Below, piece after piece: positions 15,920-23,826 of a DNA stretch of 62,164 bases. The notes beneath the pieces were generated by a model. That model did no database searches. It was given only the letters and a program-made list of their open reading frames with translations, and had not been told where the DNA came from. Each line of letters starts with the position of its first letter. Within the stretch, counting starts at the first letter, position 1. This stretch comes from Desulfuromonadales bacterium (lineage in GTDB: Bacteria > Desulfobacterota > Desulfuromonadia > Geobacterales > Pseudopelobacteraceae). The DNA is taken from the NCBI GenBank assembly GCA_016650295.1, contig JAENWA010000111.1, forward strand, positions 1 through 62,164, given 5' to 3'. Made by a program: the position numbers and the translations under genes.

Positions 15920-16801
15920 CTATTTTTGCCGTTTAATATGATCTAGAAGGCTTCCGATGATTGAGCGGGCATCATCACGCTGCCACGCCGCTGTGAAGCG
16001 AATTGTCTCCAATTTCTCCCGGACGGGTATAAACTTGACCTCGGGATGTGGCAGGCTGGCAACATCAGCTGGCATTAGGCATACTCCTGCCCCAGAACCA
16101 ACTATAGCAAGAACCTCCACCAAACTATCCGCTTGATAACTTAAAACAGGCTTAAAGCCGGCGACTAAACAGGCGTTAATGATGGTCTGATTTCTGCCGG
16201 GAAAACTCTCTTCGTTGTAACCGATGAATTCATCTTCAACCAACTCTTTCAAGTTAATCAGTTTCCTCTGGGCAAGTCGATGCGACTCGGGAATTACTGC
16301 CTCTAACTGCAATTCGAATAATACTTCTGTTTCAAATTCATCACGTACTGAACCACTGGGATTGCCAATAAGTGCAATATCAATCTGATGCTTGCGTAGT
16401 GCCTTGATCTGGCTGGCGGGGGAAAGCTCATGGATTTTGATTACTACATTAGGATTTGCTGAACGAAAAGATCTTAGTGCTGCTCCGAGGAATGTATTGA
16501 TTGATGAAGCGATGAAACCAATGTTAATGACACAGTTAGCATCTGGAATGTTTCCGATAACTCTGACTGCTTCATTGATAATGTCGAGAATCTGGCGTGT
16601 ATATATAAGTAGTTTTTCGCCTGAAGTAGTCAATCTTAGACCAAACCGCTCTTGAACAAACAAAGGAACCCCGAGTTCACTTTCGAGATCATGTATTGTT
16701 CGGCTCATAGCTGGCTGGGAGACATTGAGGCGTCGTGCAGCATGACTTATGTTGAGTTCCTCGGCTGCAGCTGTAAAGTATTTAAGATGCCGTATTTCCA
16801 T
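15920..16801 (-). CDS. LysR-family transcriptional regulator
   Basis: 293 residues. The N-terminal winged HTH is the LysR signature: LKYFTAAAEELNISHAARRL then NVSQPAMSRTIHDLESELGV. The rest is the two-lobe effector domain (INIGFIASSINTFLGAALRSF, LPHPEVKFIPV). It is transcribed divergently from the isochorismatase/ABM/amidohydrolase operon, with 124 bases between the starts and a good LysR box in that gap, so it very probably regulates that operon and itself. The effector is unknown. Confidence 0.92.
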   Translation of the reverse strand: MEIRHLKYFTAAAEELNISHAARRLNVSQPAMSRTIHDLESELGVPLFVQERFGLRLTTSGEKLLIYTRQILDIINEAVRVIGNIPDANCVINIGFIASSINTFLGAALRSFRSANPNVVIKIHELSPASQIKALRKHQIDIALIGNPSGSVRDEFETEVLFELQLEAVIPESHRLAQRKLINLKELVEDEFIGYNEESFPGRNQTIINACLVAGFKPVLSYQADSLVEVLAIVGSGAGVCLMPADVASLPHPEVKFIPVREKLETIRFTAAWQRDDARSIIGSLLDHIKRQK

Positions 16802-16811
16802 ACGCTACACG

Positions 16812-16830
16812 GTATAACCAAAAAACATAC
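16812..16830. promoter_or_regulatory. LysR-type operator in the divergent promoter region
   Basis: GTAT-N11-ATAC, a symmetrical T-N11-A box, lies 11 bases from the lysR start in the gap to the divergent operon. Position and symmetry fit the primary binding site of the adjacent regulator. Confidence 0.6.
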
Positions 16831-16925
16831 CTGGCAACAGAAAAGAGTATGGGGTGTTTTTTGTAAAAGTAATTTATGCTTGGGACATAGAAGATCAAAT
16901 TAATCTTTTTAACAGGAGAAACACG

Positions 16926-17579
16926 ATGAAAACCGAACTTTTGAACCCGGAAAACAGTGCTCTCATCCTCATCGACTTTCAGCCGCAAATGACATTCGGT
17001 GTCGCAAATATTGATCGCCAGACACTGTTCAACAACGTTATGCTTCTCGCCAAATCTGCAAAGATTTTCAATGTACCAACCATCCTCACTACGGTTGAAA
17101 CTAAGAGTTTCTCCGGCAACATGTGGCCGCAAATACTAGACATCTTTCCTAACCAGGAACCAATCGAGCGCAGCAGCATGAACTCTTGGGAAGACACCAA
17201 ATTTGTTGAAGCCGTTGCCGCAACCGGACGCAAGAAACTGATCATGGCAGCCCTCTGGACTGAAGTCTGCCTGGCATTCCCGGCTTTGGAAGCAATTAAA
17301 GCCGGCTATGAAGTGTATGCCGTTGAAGATGCTTCCGGCGGTACGAGCCTTACAGCCCATAACGCCGCCTTGCGTCGTATTGAACAGGCCGGTGCAGTAC
17401 CGGTCACTTCTCTGCAGGTTCTGCTTGAGTACCAACGCGACTGGGCACACAAGGACACCTACAATGATGTCATTGAAACCGTTAAGGAGCATTGCGGTGC
17501 GTACGGTCAGGGAGTTGAGTACGCTTACACCATGGTACACGGTGCACCAGCAAGCCGCGCGGGTGCGGCAGGTCATTAG
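16926..17579 (+). CDS. Isochorismatase-family hydrolase (YcaC-like)
   Basis: 217 residues from the ATG at 16926 (AACAGGAGAAACACG upstream). A cysteine hydrolase of the isochorismatase/nicotinamidase superfamily: catalytic Asp17 in LILIDFQPQM and nucleophile Cys115 in AALWTEVCLAFPALEA. The pattern NSWEDTKFVEAVAATGRKKL is that of the YcaC subgroup, whose natural substrates are not settled. It is the first gene of a three-gene operon, three bases before the ABM protein gene, and lies under the divergent LysR regulator. Confidence 0.88.
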   Translation: MKTELLNPENSALILIDFQPQMTFGVANIDRQTLFNNVMLLAKSAKIFNVPTILTTVETKSFSGNMWPQILDIFPNQEPIERSSMNSWEDTKFVEAVAATGRKKLIMAALWTEVCLAFPALEAIKAGYEVYAVEDASGGTSLTAHNAALRRIEQAGAVPVTSLQVLLEYQRDWAHKDTYNDVIETVKEHCGAYGQGVEYAYTMVHGAPASRAGAAGH

Positions 17580-17582
17580 GCC

Positions 17583-18152
17583 ATGTCAGCCAACGCATTG
17601 CATAATGAGGTGAGCGGTTCCGAACCGCTCACCGTAGTTGCAACATGGAAGGTGAAGCCGGGGAAGGAAGCTGCATTTGAAGAGTTGCAACGGGCTTTCA
17701 CCAGGGAGTCTGCTAAATTCCCAGGTTATATGGGCGTCAGCGTTATGCGTAACCCTGATCCGTCAGGTGAATACGTGGTAATTTACAAGTTTGATTCCAA
17801 AGAACACCTTGATGCCTGGCAGGAATCTGCTGTACGCCAGGAGTTACTTAAAAAGGCTGAATCACTACGTGCGGATAACGTACGGTACCAAACAGGTTAC
17901 GGCCTGGAGTTCTGGTTTACATCACCGACATCTTCGGCCCACCCACCTCGCTGGAAAATGGCCATAATCACAGTGCTTGGGGTCTGGCCCGTCAGCTTAC
18001 TTGTCCCGAGTGTACTTAACCCTTTTTTAGCCAGCATACCTCAGCTTCTGCAAGCTCTCTTAATTGCTGTGGGAATTGTAATTCTTCTTACCTGGGTAGT
18101 AATGCCCGTTCTAGTAAAAATTTTCAGGGCCTGGCTAGAGAATCATTCGTAA
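17583..18152 (+). CDS. Antibiotic biosynthesis monooxygenase (ABM) domain membrane protein
   Basis: 189 residues. The N-terminal ABM fold (about 17-95: VVATWKVKPGKEAAFEEL, GYMGVSVMRNP, EYVVIYKFDSKEHLDAW) is the dimeric ferredoxin-like domain of cofactor-free monooxygenases and heme or quinol binding proteins. It is followed by two membrane helices (about 123-145 and 150-175), so the ABM domain is tethered to the membrane. It starts 3 bases after the hydrolase gene and 11 bases before the amidohydrolase gene. Catalytic role is unproven. Confidence 0.8.
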   Translation: MSANALHNEVSGSEPLTVVATWKVKPGKEAAFEELQRAFTRESAKFPGYMGVSVMRNPDPSGEYVVIYKFDSKEHLDAWQESAVRQELLKKAESLRADNVRYQTGYGLEFWFTSPTSSAHPPRWKMAIITVLGVWPVSLLVPSVLNPFLASIPQLLQALLIAVGIVILLTWVVMPVLVKIFRAWLENHS

Positions 18153-18163
18153 GGGGATTAATC

Positions 18164-19999
18164 ATGAAAACATCATACGCCGATTCAATTCTTTTTAACG
18201 GTCGCATCACCACTCTTGATCCACTTGCACCGGAAGTCAGCGCCGTTGCAATCAAGGATGGGCAATTTCTTGCGGTTGGTGATGATCGAACTATTCATAC
18301 TCATGCCGGTCCCAACACTAATAAAATTGACCTCAAGGGACGCACTGTCATCCCTGGCTTGAACGACTCTCATATCCATGTCATCCGAGGTGGACTCAAC
18401 TACAACATGGAACTGCGCTGGGATGGTGTGCCGTCACTGGCTATAGCTCTCCGAATGTTGAAGGAGCAGGCAATACGTACGCCTGCCCCACAATGGGTGC
18501 GTGTAGTGGGTGGGTGGTCCGAATTCCAGTTTATCGAGAGGCGTATGCCAACACTCGATGAGATCAACGCCGCTTCCGTTGACATACCCGTGTTCGTACT
18601 TCATCTCTATGACAGAGCATTGGTAAACCGCGCAGGTCTGCGAGCCATGGGTTACACTAAAGACACCCCAAATCCACCGGGTGCGGAAATACAACGGGAC
18701 AAAGCCGGGAATCCAACCGGGCTTCTTATTGCCAGACCAAACGCTCTGCTTCTTTATTCAAGTCTTGCCAAAGGACCAAATCTCGGTTTCGACGACCAGG
18801 TCAACTCGACCCGTCACTTCATGCGTGAACTAAATCGTCTGGGGATCACCAGCTGCATCGATGCTGGCGGCGGTTTCCAGAACTACCCGGAAGATTATCA
18901 GGTTATTGACCACTTGGTGGAACGAGACCAACTGACGATGCGAATAGCCTACAATCTCTTTACCCAAAGGCCGAAGGCTGAGTATGACGACTTTGCCGGT
19001 TGGGCAAATATTGTCTCGCCTGGACAAGGCAATGACCTCTACAAGTTTAACGGCGCTGGTGAGATGCTGGTATTTTCTGCTGCTGATTTCGAAGATTTCC
19101 TTGAACCGCGACCTGATCTTCAGCCAATCATGGAATCCGAACTGAGGAAAGTAATCGCTCTGTTGGTAGAGAAGCGCTGGCCGTTCAGGTTACATGCCAC
19201 CTACGACGAGTCGATCACCCGTTTCCTTAATATCTTTGAGGAGATCAACCGGGATATTCCTTTCAACGGCCTGCGTTGGTTCTTCGACCACGCTGAGACT
19301 ATCTCTGAGCGGAGTATGGAGCGGGTACGTAATTTGGGAGGTGGCATCGCTATCCAGGACAGAATGGCGTTCCAGGGAGAGTATTTCGTGGACCGTTACG
19401 GTGCTGAGGCAGCTCAAATGGCACCACCGATAAGCAAGATGCTGAACCTTGGTATACCTGTGGGTGCCGGTACAGACGCCACCAGGGTGTCCAGTTTTAA
19501 TCCCTGGGTTTCACTCTACTGGCTTATAAGCGGCAAAACTGTCGGCGGCTTGTCATTGTATGATAAAAAAAACCGACTCAGTAGAACAACGGCACTACGC
19601 CTGTACACCGAAGGGAGTTCATGGTTCTCGGGCGACGACGGCAAAAAAGGTAGGATTGCTGCAGGACAGCTTGCTGACTTGGCAGTGCTATCTGCCGATT
19701 ATTTCACTGTTTCTGAAGAGGAAATCAAAGGGATCGAGGCGGTCTTGACAATCATGGGGGGCAAAGTAGTCCACGGTACTGAAGAGTATGGCAATCTGGC
19801 ACCACCACTGCCCCCCGTCAGCCCTGATTGGGCGCCAACTGGAGTTTATGGTGGGGCATATCGTCATGAGCATCGTGAACACTTAATCAGTGCGAATTCG
19901 TCGCCTTGCGCCTGCAGTATCCCGCTTCACCAGCATACCCATACGGTGTCTAGTGAAAATGGGAATTGGGGTATTGGCTGCACATGCTTTGCTTTTTAA
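18164..19999 (+). CDS. Amidohydrolase family protein (YtcJ-like)
   Basis: 611 residues. A metal-dependent TIM-barrel amidohydrolase of the YtcJ/LAF group: N-terminal composite beta domain, metal ligands in IPGLNDSHIHVIRGG (HxH), later RLHATYDES, WFFDHAETIS and the Asp in PVGAGTDATRVSSFNPW; C-terminal IAAGQLADLAVLSADYF. The final ~30 residues are Cys- and His-rich (CAC, HQHTHT, GCTC) and end FAF, an extension that could hold a metal. Third gene of the LysR-flanked operon. Substrates of this group are usually N-acyl or N-formyl amides, but nothing here specifies one. Confidence 0.85.
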   Translation: MKTSYADSILFNGRITTLDPLAPEVSAVAIKDGQFLAVGDDRTIHTHAGPNTNKIDLKGRTVIPGLNDSHIHVIRGGLNYNMELRWDGVPSLAIALRMLKEQAIRTPAPQWVRVVGGWSEFQFIERRMPTLDEINAASVDIPVFVLHLYDRALVNRAGLRAMGYTKDTPNPPGAEIQRDKAGNPTGLLIARPNALLLYSSLAKGPNLGFDDQVNSTRHFMRELNRLGITSCIDAGGGFQNYPEDYQVIDHLVERDQLTMRIAYNLFTQRPKAEYDDFAGWANIVSPGQGNDLYKFNGAGEMLVFSAADFEDFLEPRPDLQPIMESELRKVIALLVEKRWPFRLHATYDESITRFLNIFEEINRDIPFNGLRWFFDHAETISERSMERVRNLGGGIAIQDRMAFQGEYFVDRYGAEAAQMAPPISKMLNLGIPVGAGTDATRVSSFNPWVSLYWLISGKTVGGLSLYDKKNRLSRTTALRLYTEGSSWFSGDDGKKGRIAAGQLADLAVLSADYFTVSEEEIKGIEAVLTIMGGKVVHGTEEYGNLAPPLPPVSPDWAPTGVYGGAYRHEHREHLISANSSPCACSIPLHQHTHTVSSENGNWGIGCTCFAF

Positions 20000-20465
20000 T
20001 ATTTTCAGCTGTACACACCCTCAACTTGGCACTTACTGGAGCCCTTTTTTTGTGGGAGAGGTGGGGAGTGAGTGGTAGGGTTTCTGTGAAAACTGATCAG
20101 GTAGAGACAGGTAGGGCTTTTTGATGGTTGCTTACGGAAGATTCGTCAGGGATTTTCATCTTTCTCGATTGTAGTTATCATACCTTTTTCTGACAGGAGG
20201 TTTAGCAACCGATCGAATAAATATTCAGTAATTTTTATTGTTTTTGTAGGCTTGTTCAGAAAATTCAGAAAATTACGTATTCCTCGAATAGGTAGAGACC
20301 GGTTACTCATAACATGAATCCACTGTAATTTGAAGTGCATTAATGTTGGTCGAGACAGACGGAGTGGTCACTGAATTGGTTGAATATGGAGACTTGTCTG
20401 ATTAATCTGAATTATGTTCAAAACATTGCGATCAAAGACAGTTACAACTGCTTGGAACATGTAGA
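20000..20465. other. Gene-poor spacer after the amidohydrolase operon
   Basis: AT-rich sequence in which no frame has a convincing start and RBS. A 64-codon minus-strand frame (20146-20340) has no recognisable domain. Nothing else is supported. 20504-20753 is likewise empty. Confidence 0.4.
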
Positions 20466-20503
20466 AAGCCCACCAATTTAATCGGTGGGCTTCATTGTTT
20501 TTT
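20466..20503. terminator. Strong hairpin terminator
   Basis: AAGCCCACC pairs perfectly with GGTGGGCTT around a nine-base loop, followed on the plus strand by CATTGTTTTTT. It probably ends transcription from the amidohydrolase side. Confidence 0.8.
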
Positions 20504-20753
20504 ACGTATATGATTTACCTTTAGGTTTTTAGCCGATCAATTGTATCAATCGGAAAATTTTTGATTCCTATGTCTGGTTCCACTCGGGTGGAGTCTCTTC
20601 CATATTAATCTCAAAGCCTCCTTTTGATGATTTCTGCTTCTTCCTTGCTGAGTCAAATATATCATCCCAAAATCGAAAAAACAGGCTTTTTAAATAAATA
20701 TCTTGCGAGTATACTGATTCATTGCAGAAGTTCCAGGCTTCCATTTACCCGGA

Positions 20754-21329
20754 TCAGGCCGCTGCGGCTCCTCCGCTCAGGGCCTTCAGGTTGACATCAA
20801 TCCCTTTATCCCTGGAGAGCGACTTGACGACACCTTCGACAACCAGCGGGTCAATAGGGAGGTTCTTCATCACGGAGCCGACCATGACCATGTTGACCGC
20901 CTTGGCATTGCCGGCCTTCTTGGCGATGGAGAGCGCTTCGATGCCTCGGGCATTGCCGCAGGCCTTGGTGATCTGCTGCTCCACATCGCCGGGGTAGGTG
21001 GCCAGACCGGAGGCCACGGTGCTGGGGTTGATGGCGACCTTGTTGTAGACCAGCATGCCGCCGGGCTTGAGATAGTGAATATACCTGAGCGCCTCCAGCG
21101 GTTCGAAGGAGATTAGGATGTCAGCGGTCCCGGGCATGACCACCGGCGAAAAGACCTGCTCACCGATCCGTACGAAAGATATGACGCTTCCTCCCCGCTG
21201 GGCCATCCCGTGCACCTCATTCTGTTTGACATCCATGCCGCAGGCCAGGGCACTCTCCGCAAGCACCTTGGAGGCCATCAGAACCCCCTGTCCGCCGACT
21301 CCAGCTATAACTATGTTGAATATATTCAT
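20754..21329 (-). CDS. iorB: Indolepyruvate ferredoxin oxidoreductase, beta subunit
   Basis: 191 residues. The gamma-type domain of the 2-oxoacid:ferredoxin oxidoreductase superfamily (IVIAGVGGQGVLMASKVLAE, then VHGMAQRGGSVISFVRIG), matching IorB. With IorA it oxidatively decarboxylates arylpyruvates, or in the reverse sense aryl-acyl-CoA, with ferredoxin. It starts 15 bases after iorA ends and is in the same operon. Confidence 0.92.
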   Translation of the reverse strand: MNIFNIVIAGVGGQGVLMASKVLAESALACGMDVKQNEVHGMAQRGGSVISFVRIGEQVFSPVVMPGTADILISFEPLEALRYIHYLKPGGMLVYNKVAINPSTVASGLATYPGDVEQQITKACGNARGIEALSIAKKAGNAKAVNMVMVGSVMKNLPIDPLVVEGVVKSLSRDKGIDVNLKALSGGAAAA

Positions 21330-21344
21330 TATATCCTCCTGTCC

Positions 21345-23090
21345 TTAGGCCGCGGACATTGCGTCGAATTTACAGAGCTGTGCGCAAACACCGCATCCGT
21401 TGCAGATATTGGGGTCGATGGCAACCTTCGGCTTGTCGCCGGTGGATGTCAGACCAAGGGCCACGCAGGCGGCCTTGAGGCAGGCGCTGCACCCGCTACA
21501 CTTGTCCGGGTTTACCGAGAGGACAGGCTTTTTGACCCGGTAGCGCAGGATGCAGGGGTTCTTGTCCACCAGGACGTACGGTCCGGGGGTTTCAAGGCCC
21601 TTCCGGATGGCGGCCTCGGTTTCCGCCAGGTTATAGGAGTTGATCTCGACCACGTTGTCGATGCCCAGGACCTTGACGAGGGCCACCATGTCCACCTGCC
21701 GGGCCGATTCACCCTGCAGGATGCTGCCGCTGCCGGGGTTCTCCTGCCCGCCGGTCATGCCGGTAGTGCGATTGTCCATGATGATGACCAGGGCGCTGCC
21801 GTTGTTATAGGACATGCTCAGCAGTCCCGTGATTCCGGAATGGAAGAAGGTGGAGTCGCCGATGACCGCCACCGGTTTTTCCGTCCGCCCGGAGATCTCG
21901 TTGACCTTGGCCATGCCGTGGGCGGCGCTGATGCTGGCCCCCATGCAGATGGTCGTGTGCATGGCGTTCATGGGGGGCAGGGCGCCCAGTGTATAACAGC
22001 CGATGTCGCCCGAGACAAATACCTTGAGCTTGCTCAGAATGGAGAAAACCCCGCGATGGGCGCAGCCGGGGCAGAAGGTGGGCGGCCGCTGGGGCAGGTT
22101 TTCAACGGGAGCCTTGCTGACCACCGCTGCCGCATCTCCCGCGGCGATCCGGATAATATCCGCGTTGACCTCTCCGCAGTAGGAAATCCTGTCCTTGCCG
22201 ATATCGACCCGGATCCCCATGGCCCGGACCTGCTCTTCGAAGATGGCGTCCATCTCCTCGACGATCATGAAGCGTTTGACCCTGCCGGCAAATTCACGGA
22301 TCATTTTTTCCGGCAGCGGGTGGGCCAGGCCGAGCTTGAGGATGGAGGCATCGGGATAGGCCTCCTTGACATGCTGATAGGAGATGCCGGAAGTGAGGAT
22401 GCCAAGGTCGGTATCCCCCATTTCCACCCGGTTAAGGGGGGTCGTCTCCGCAAACTCCTGCAGCTTCAGCAGTCGCGCTTCAACCGCGACATGCTGGATC
22501 TTGCCGAAGTTGGGGAGCATGACGTATTTGGGAACGTTCTTGACCCATTCGCCGATCTGCGGCGCGATCTTTTCCTGCGGCTCGACGCACCCCTTGGCAT
22601 GTGAGATGCGCGTGGTGGTGCGGAGCATCACCGGTGTATCGAACTGCTCGGAAAGCTCGAATCCGGCCCGCACAAAGTCATAGGCCTCCTGGGAGTCGGA
22701 CGGGTCGAGCATGGGGACCTTGGCGAACTTCGCATAATTGCGGCTGTCCTGTTCGTTCTGGGAGGAATGCATGCCCGGATCGTCGGCTACCATCAGGATC
22801 AGGCCGGCATTGACGCCGGTGTAGGTCAGGGTCATCAGTGCATCGGCGGCCACATTGACACCCACGTGCTTCATGGTGGCCATGGTTCTGCCGCCTGCTA
22901 TTGAGGCGCCGATGGCCGATTCCAGGGCGACCTTTTCGTTGGGTGCCCATTCACAGTACACCTCCCCGAGACGGGCCACCTCCTCGAGGGTTTCAGTGCT
23001 GGGCGTTCCGGGATAGCCGGAGGCGAACACTCCGCCGGAATCCCCAAAACTCAGCGCAATTGCTTCATTGCCGGAAATAATTTTCTTCAT
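21345..23090 (-). CDS. iorA: Indolepyruvate ferredoxin oxidoreductase, alpha subunit
   Basis: 581 residues from the ATG at 23090 (GGAAGGG upstream; a longer frame to 23126 is weaker). Order: pyrimidine-binding domain (GNEAIALSFGDSGGVFASGY), the TPP-binding domain with CPGCAHRG and VIGDSTFFHSGI followed by DNRTTGMTGGQENPG, and two C-terminal [4Fe-4S] motifs (CSGCSACLKAAC and CNGCGVCAQLC). It acts with IorB in aromatic amino acid/aryl acid metabolism by transferring electrons to ferredoxin. Confidence 0.94.
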   Translation of the reverse strand: MKKIISGNEAIALSFGDSGGVFASGYPGTPSTETLEEVARLGEVYCEWAPNEKVALESAIGASIAGGRTMATMKHVGVNVAADALMTLTYTGVNAGLILMVADDPGMHSSQNEQDSRNYAKFAKVPMLDPSDSQEAYDFVRAGFELSEQFDTPVMLRTTTRISHAKGCVEPQEKIAPQIGEWVKNVPKYVMLPNFGKIQHVAVEARLLKLQEFAETTPLNRVEMGDTDLGILTSGISYQHVKEAYPDASILKLGLAHPLPEKMIREFAGRVKRFMIVEEMDAIFEEQVRAMGIRVDIGKDRISYCGEVNADIIRIAAGDAAAVVSKAPVENLPQRPPTFCPGCAHRGVFSILSKLKVFVSGDIGCYTLGALPPMNAMHTTICMGASISAAHGMAKVNEISGRTEKPVAVIGDSTFFHSGITGLLSMSYNNGSALVIIMDNRTTGMTGGQENPGSGSILQGESARQVDMVALVKVLGIDNVVEINSYNLAETEAAIRKGLETPGPYVLVDKNPCILRYRVKKPVLSVNPDKCSGCSACLKAACVALGLTSTGDKPKVAIDPNICNGCGVCAQLCKFDAMSAA

Positions 23091-23464
23091 TGATGATATC
23101 CCTTCCTGTTTTGCTTTCCATTTCATGGTGTTGACCGGGAAATGGAAGGAATGTGGTTATTAGGTGTTGCGTACATGCAGTCCGACAGATCAACTTCGGC
23201 AGAATACATCCTCGGGCCAAAGCTGTCAGCAGAAATCTGCCGGGTGAAATCATCTAGGTTTTCAAGCGGGTGGATACACGCTGGAAGATGCCAAACTGAG
23301 TGTTGTCCAAAAAAACAACGCTTATTCCGACACTGGAAAAGATGCGGGACATGATCTACCAGAAGGTAAAGTGGCTAAAAGCGCATGCGGTGGATGAATA
23401 ACCCTGTCAGTCTGGCTGCATAAAAAATTGGCATTTTTGATGTGAATTATTATAAAACAGCTAG

Positions 23465-23632
23465 TTGCAAAATTCAGGCCGGCCGGAATTTTGGGATTTA
23501 TGGAATATCGACGAGGTGGAAAAATGTATCAAAACCACTCCGCCGCCATTGGAGTTGGAAGGGAAGGATGCGAAGGGTGGGGGCGGGGTGGGAAGTGGAA
23601 GATACTGCAGCATGCAGAAACCACCAATATAA
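23465..23632 (+). pseudogene. Possible C-terminal remnant of a lost gene
   Basis: A 55-codon frame opens directly after a stop, has no RBS, and ends TAA at 23630-23632. Its composition looks like real protein (EFWDLWNIDEVEKCIKTTPP then PLELEG..KGGGGVGSGRY) rather than random sequence. I do not recognise the family. A second short coding-like tail ends near 23399 (LEKMRDMIYQKVKWLKAHA). The rest of 23091-23808 holds nothing I can support, so this gap is probably gene debris at the left edge of the accessory block. Confidence 0.3.
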
Positions 23633-23826
23633 CAAGCTAATAAATCAATATTTTTTTAACGAAGATTGTGTTATTACCGTTCAGGAAGCTGCAGCTGGAA
23701 ACCGGAGGCGCAGCACTGGTTTGTGAAGTACAGCCCTATCGCCGAAACTCTAACTCCAGAGGTTTTCCGACCTTACAAATTGTTTGTGACCTTAGCTGAA
23801 AGACCATTATGAATAAGGAGGGTTAC

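Noticed and set aside
20146-20340. 64-codon minus-strand frame in the spacer before iorB
   Set aside because: No RBS at either ATG and no recognisable domain; could be real but is not supported.
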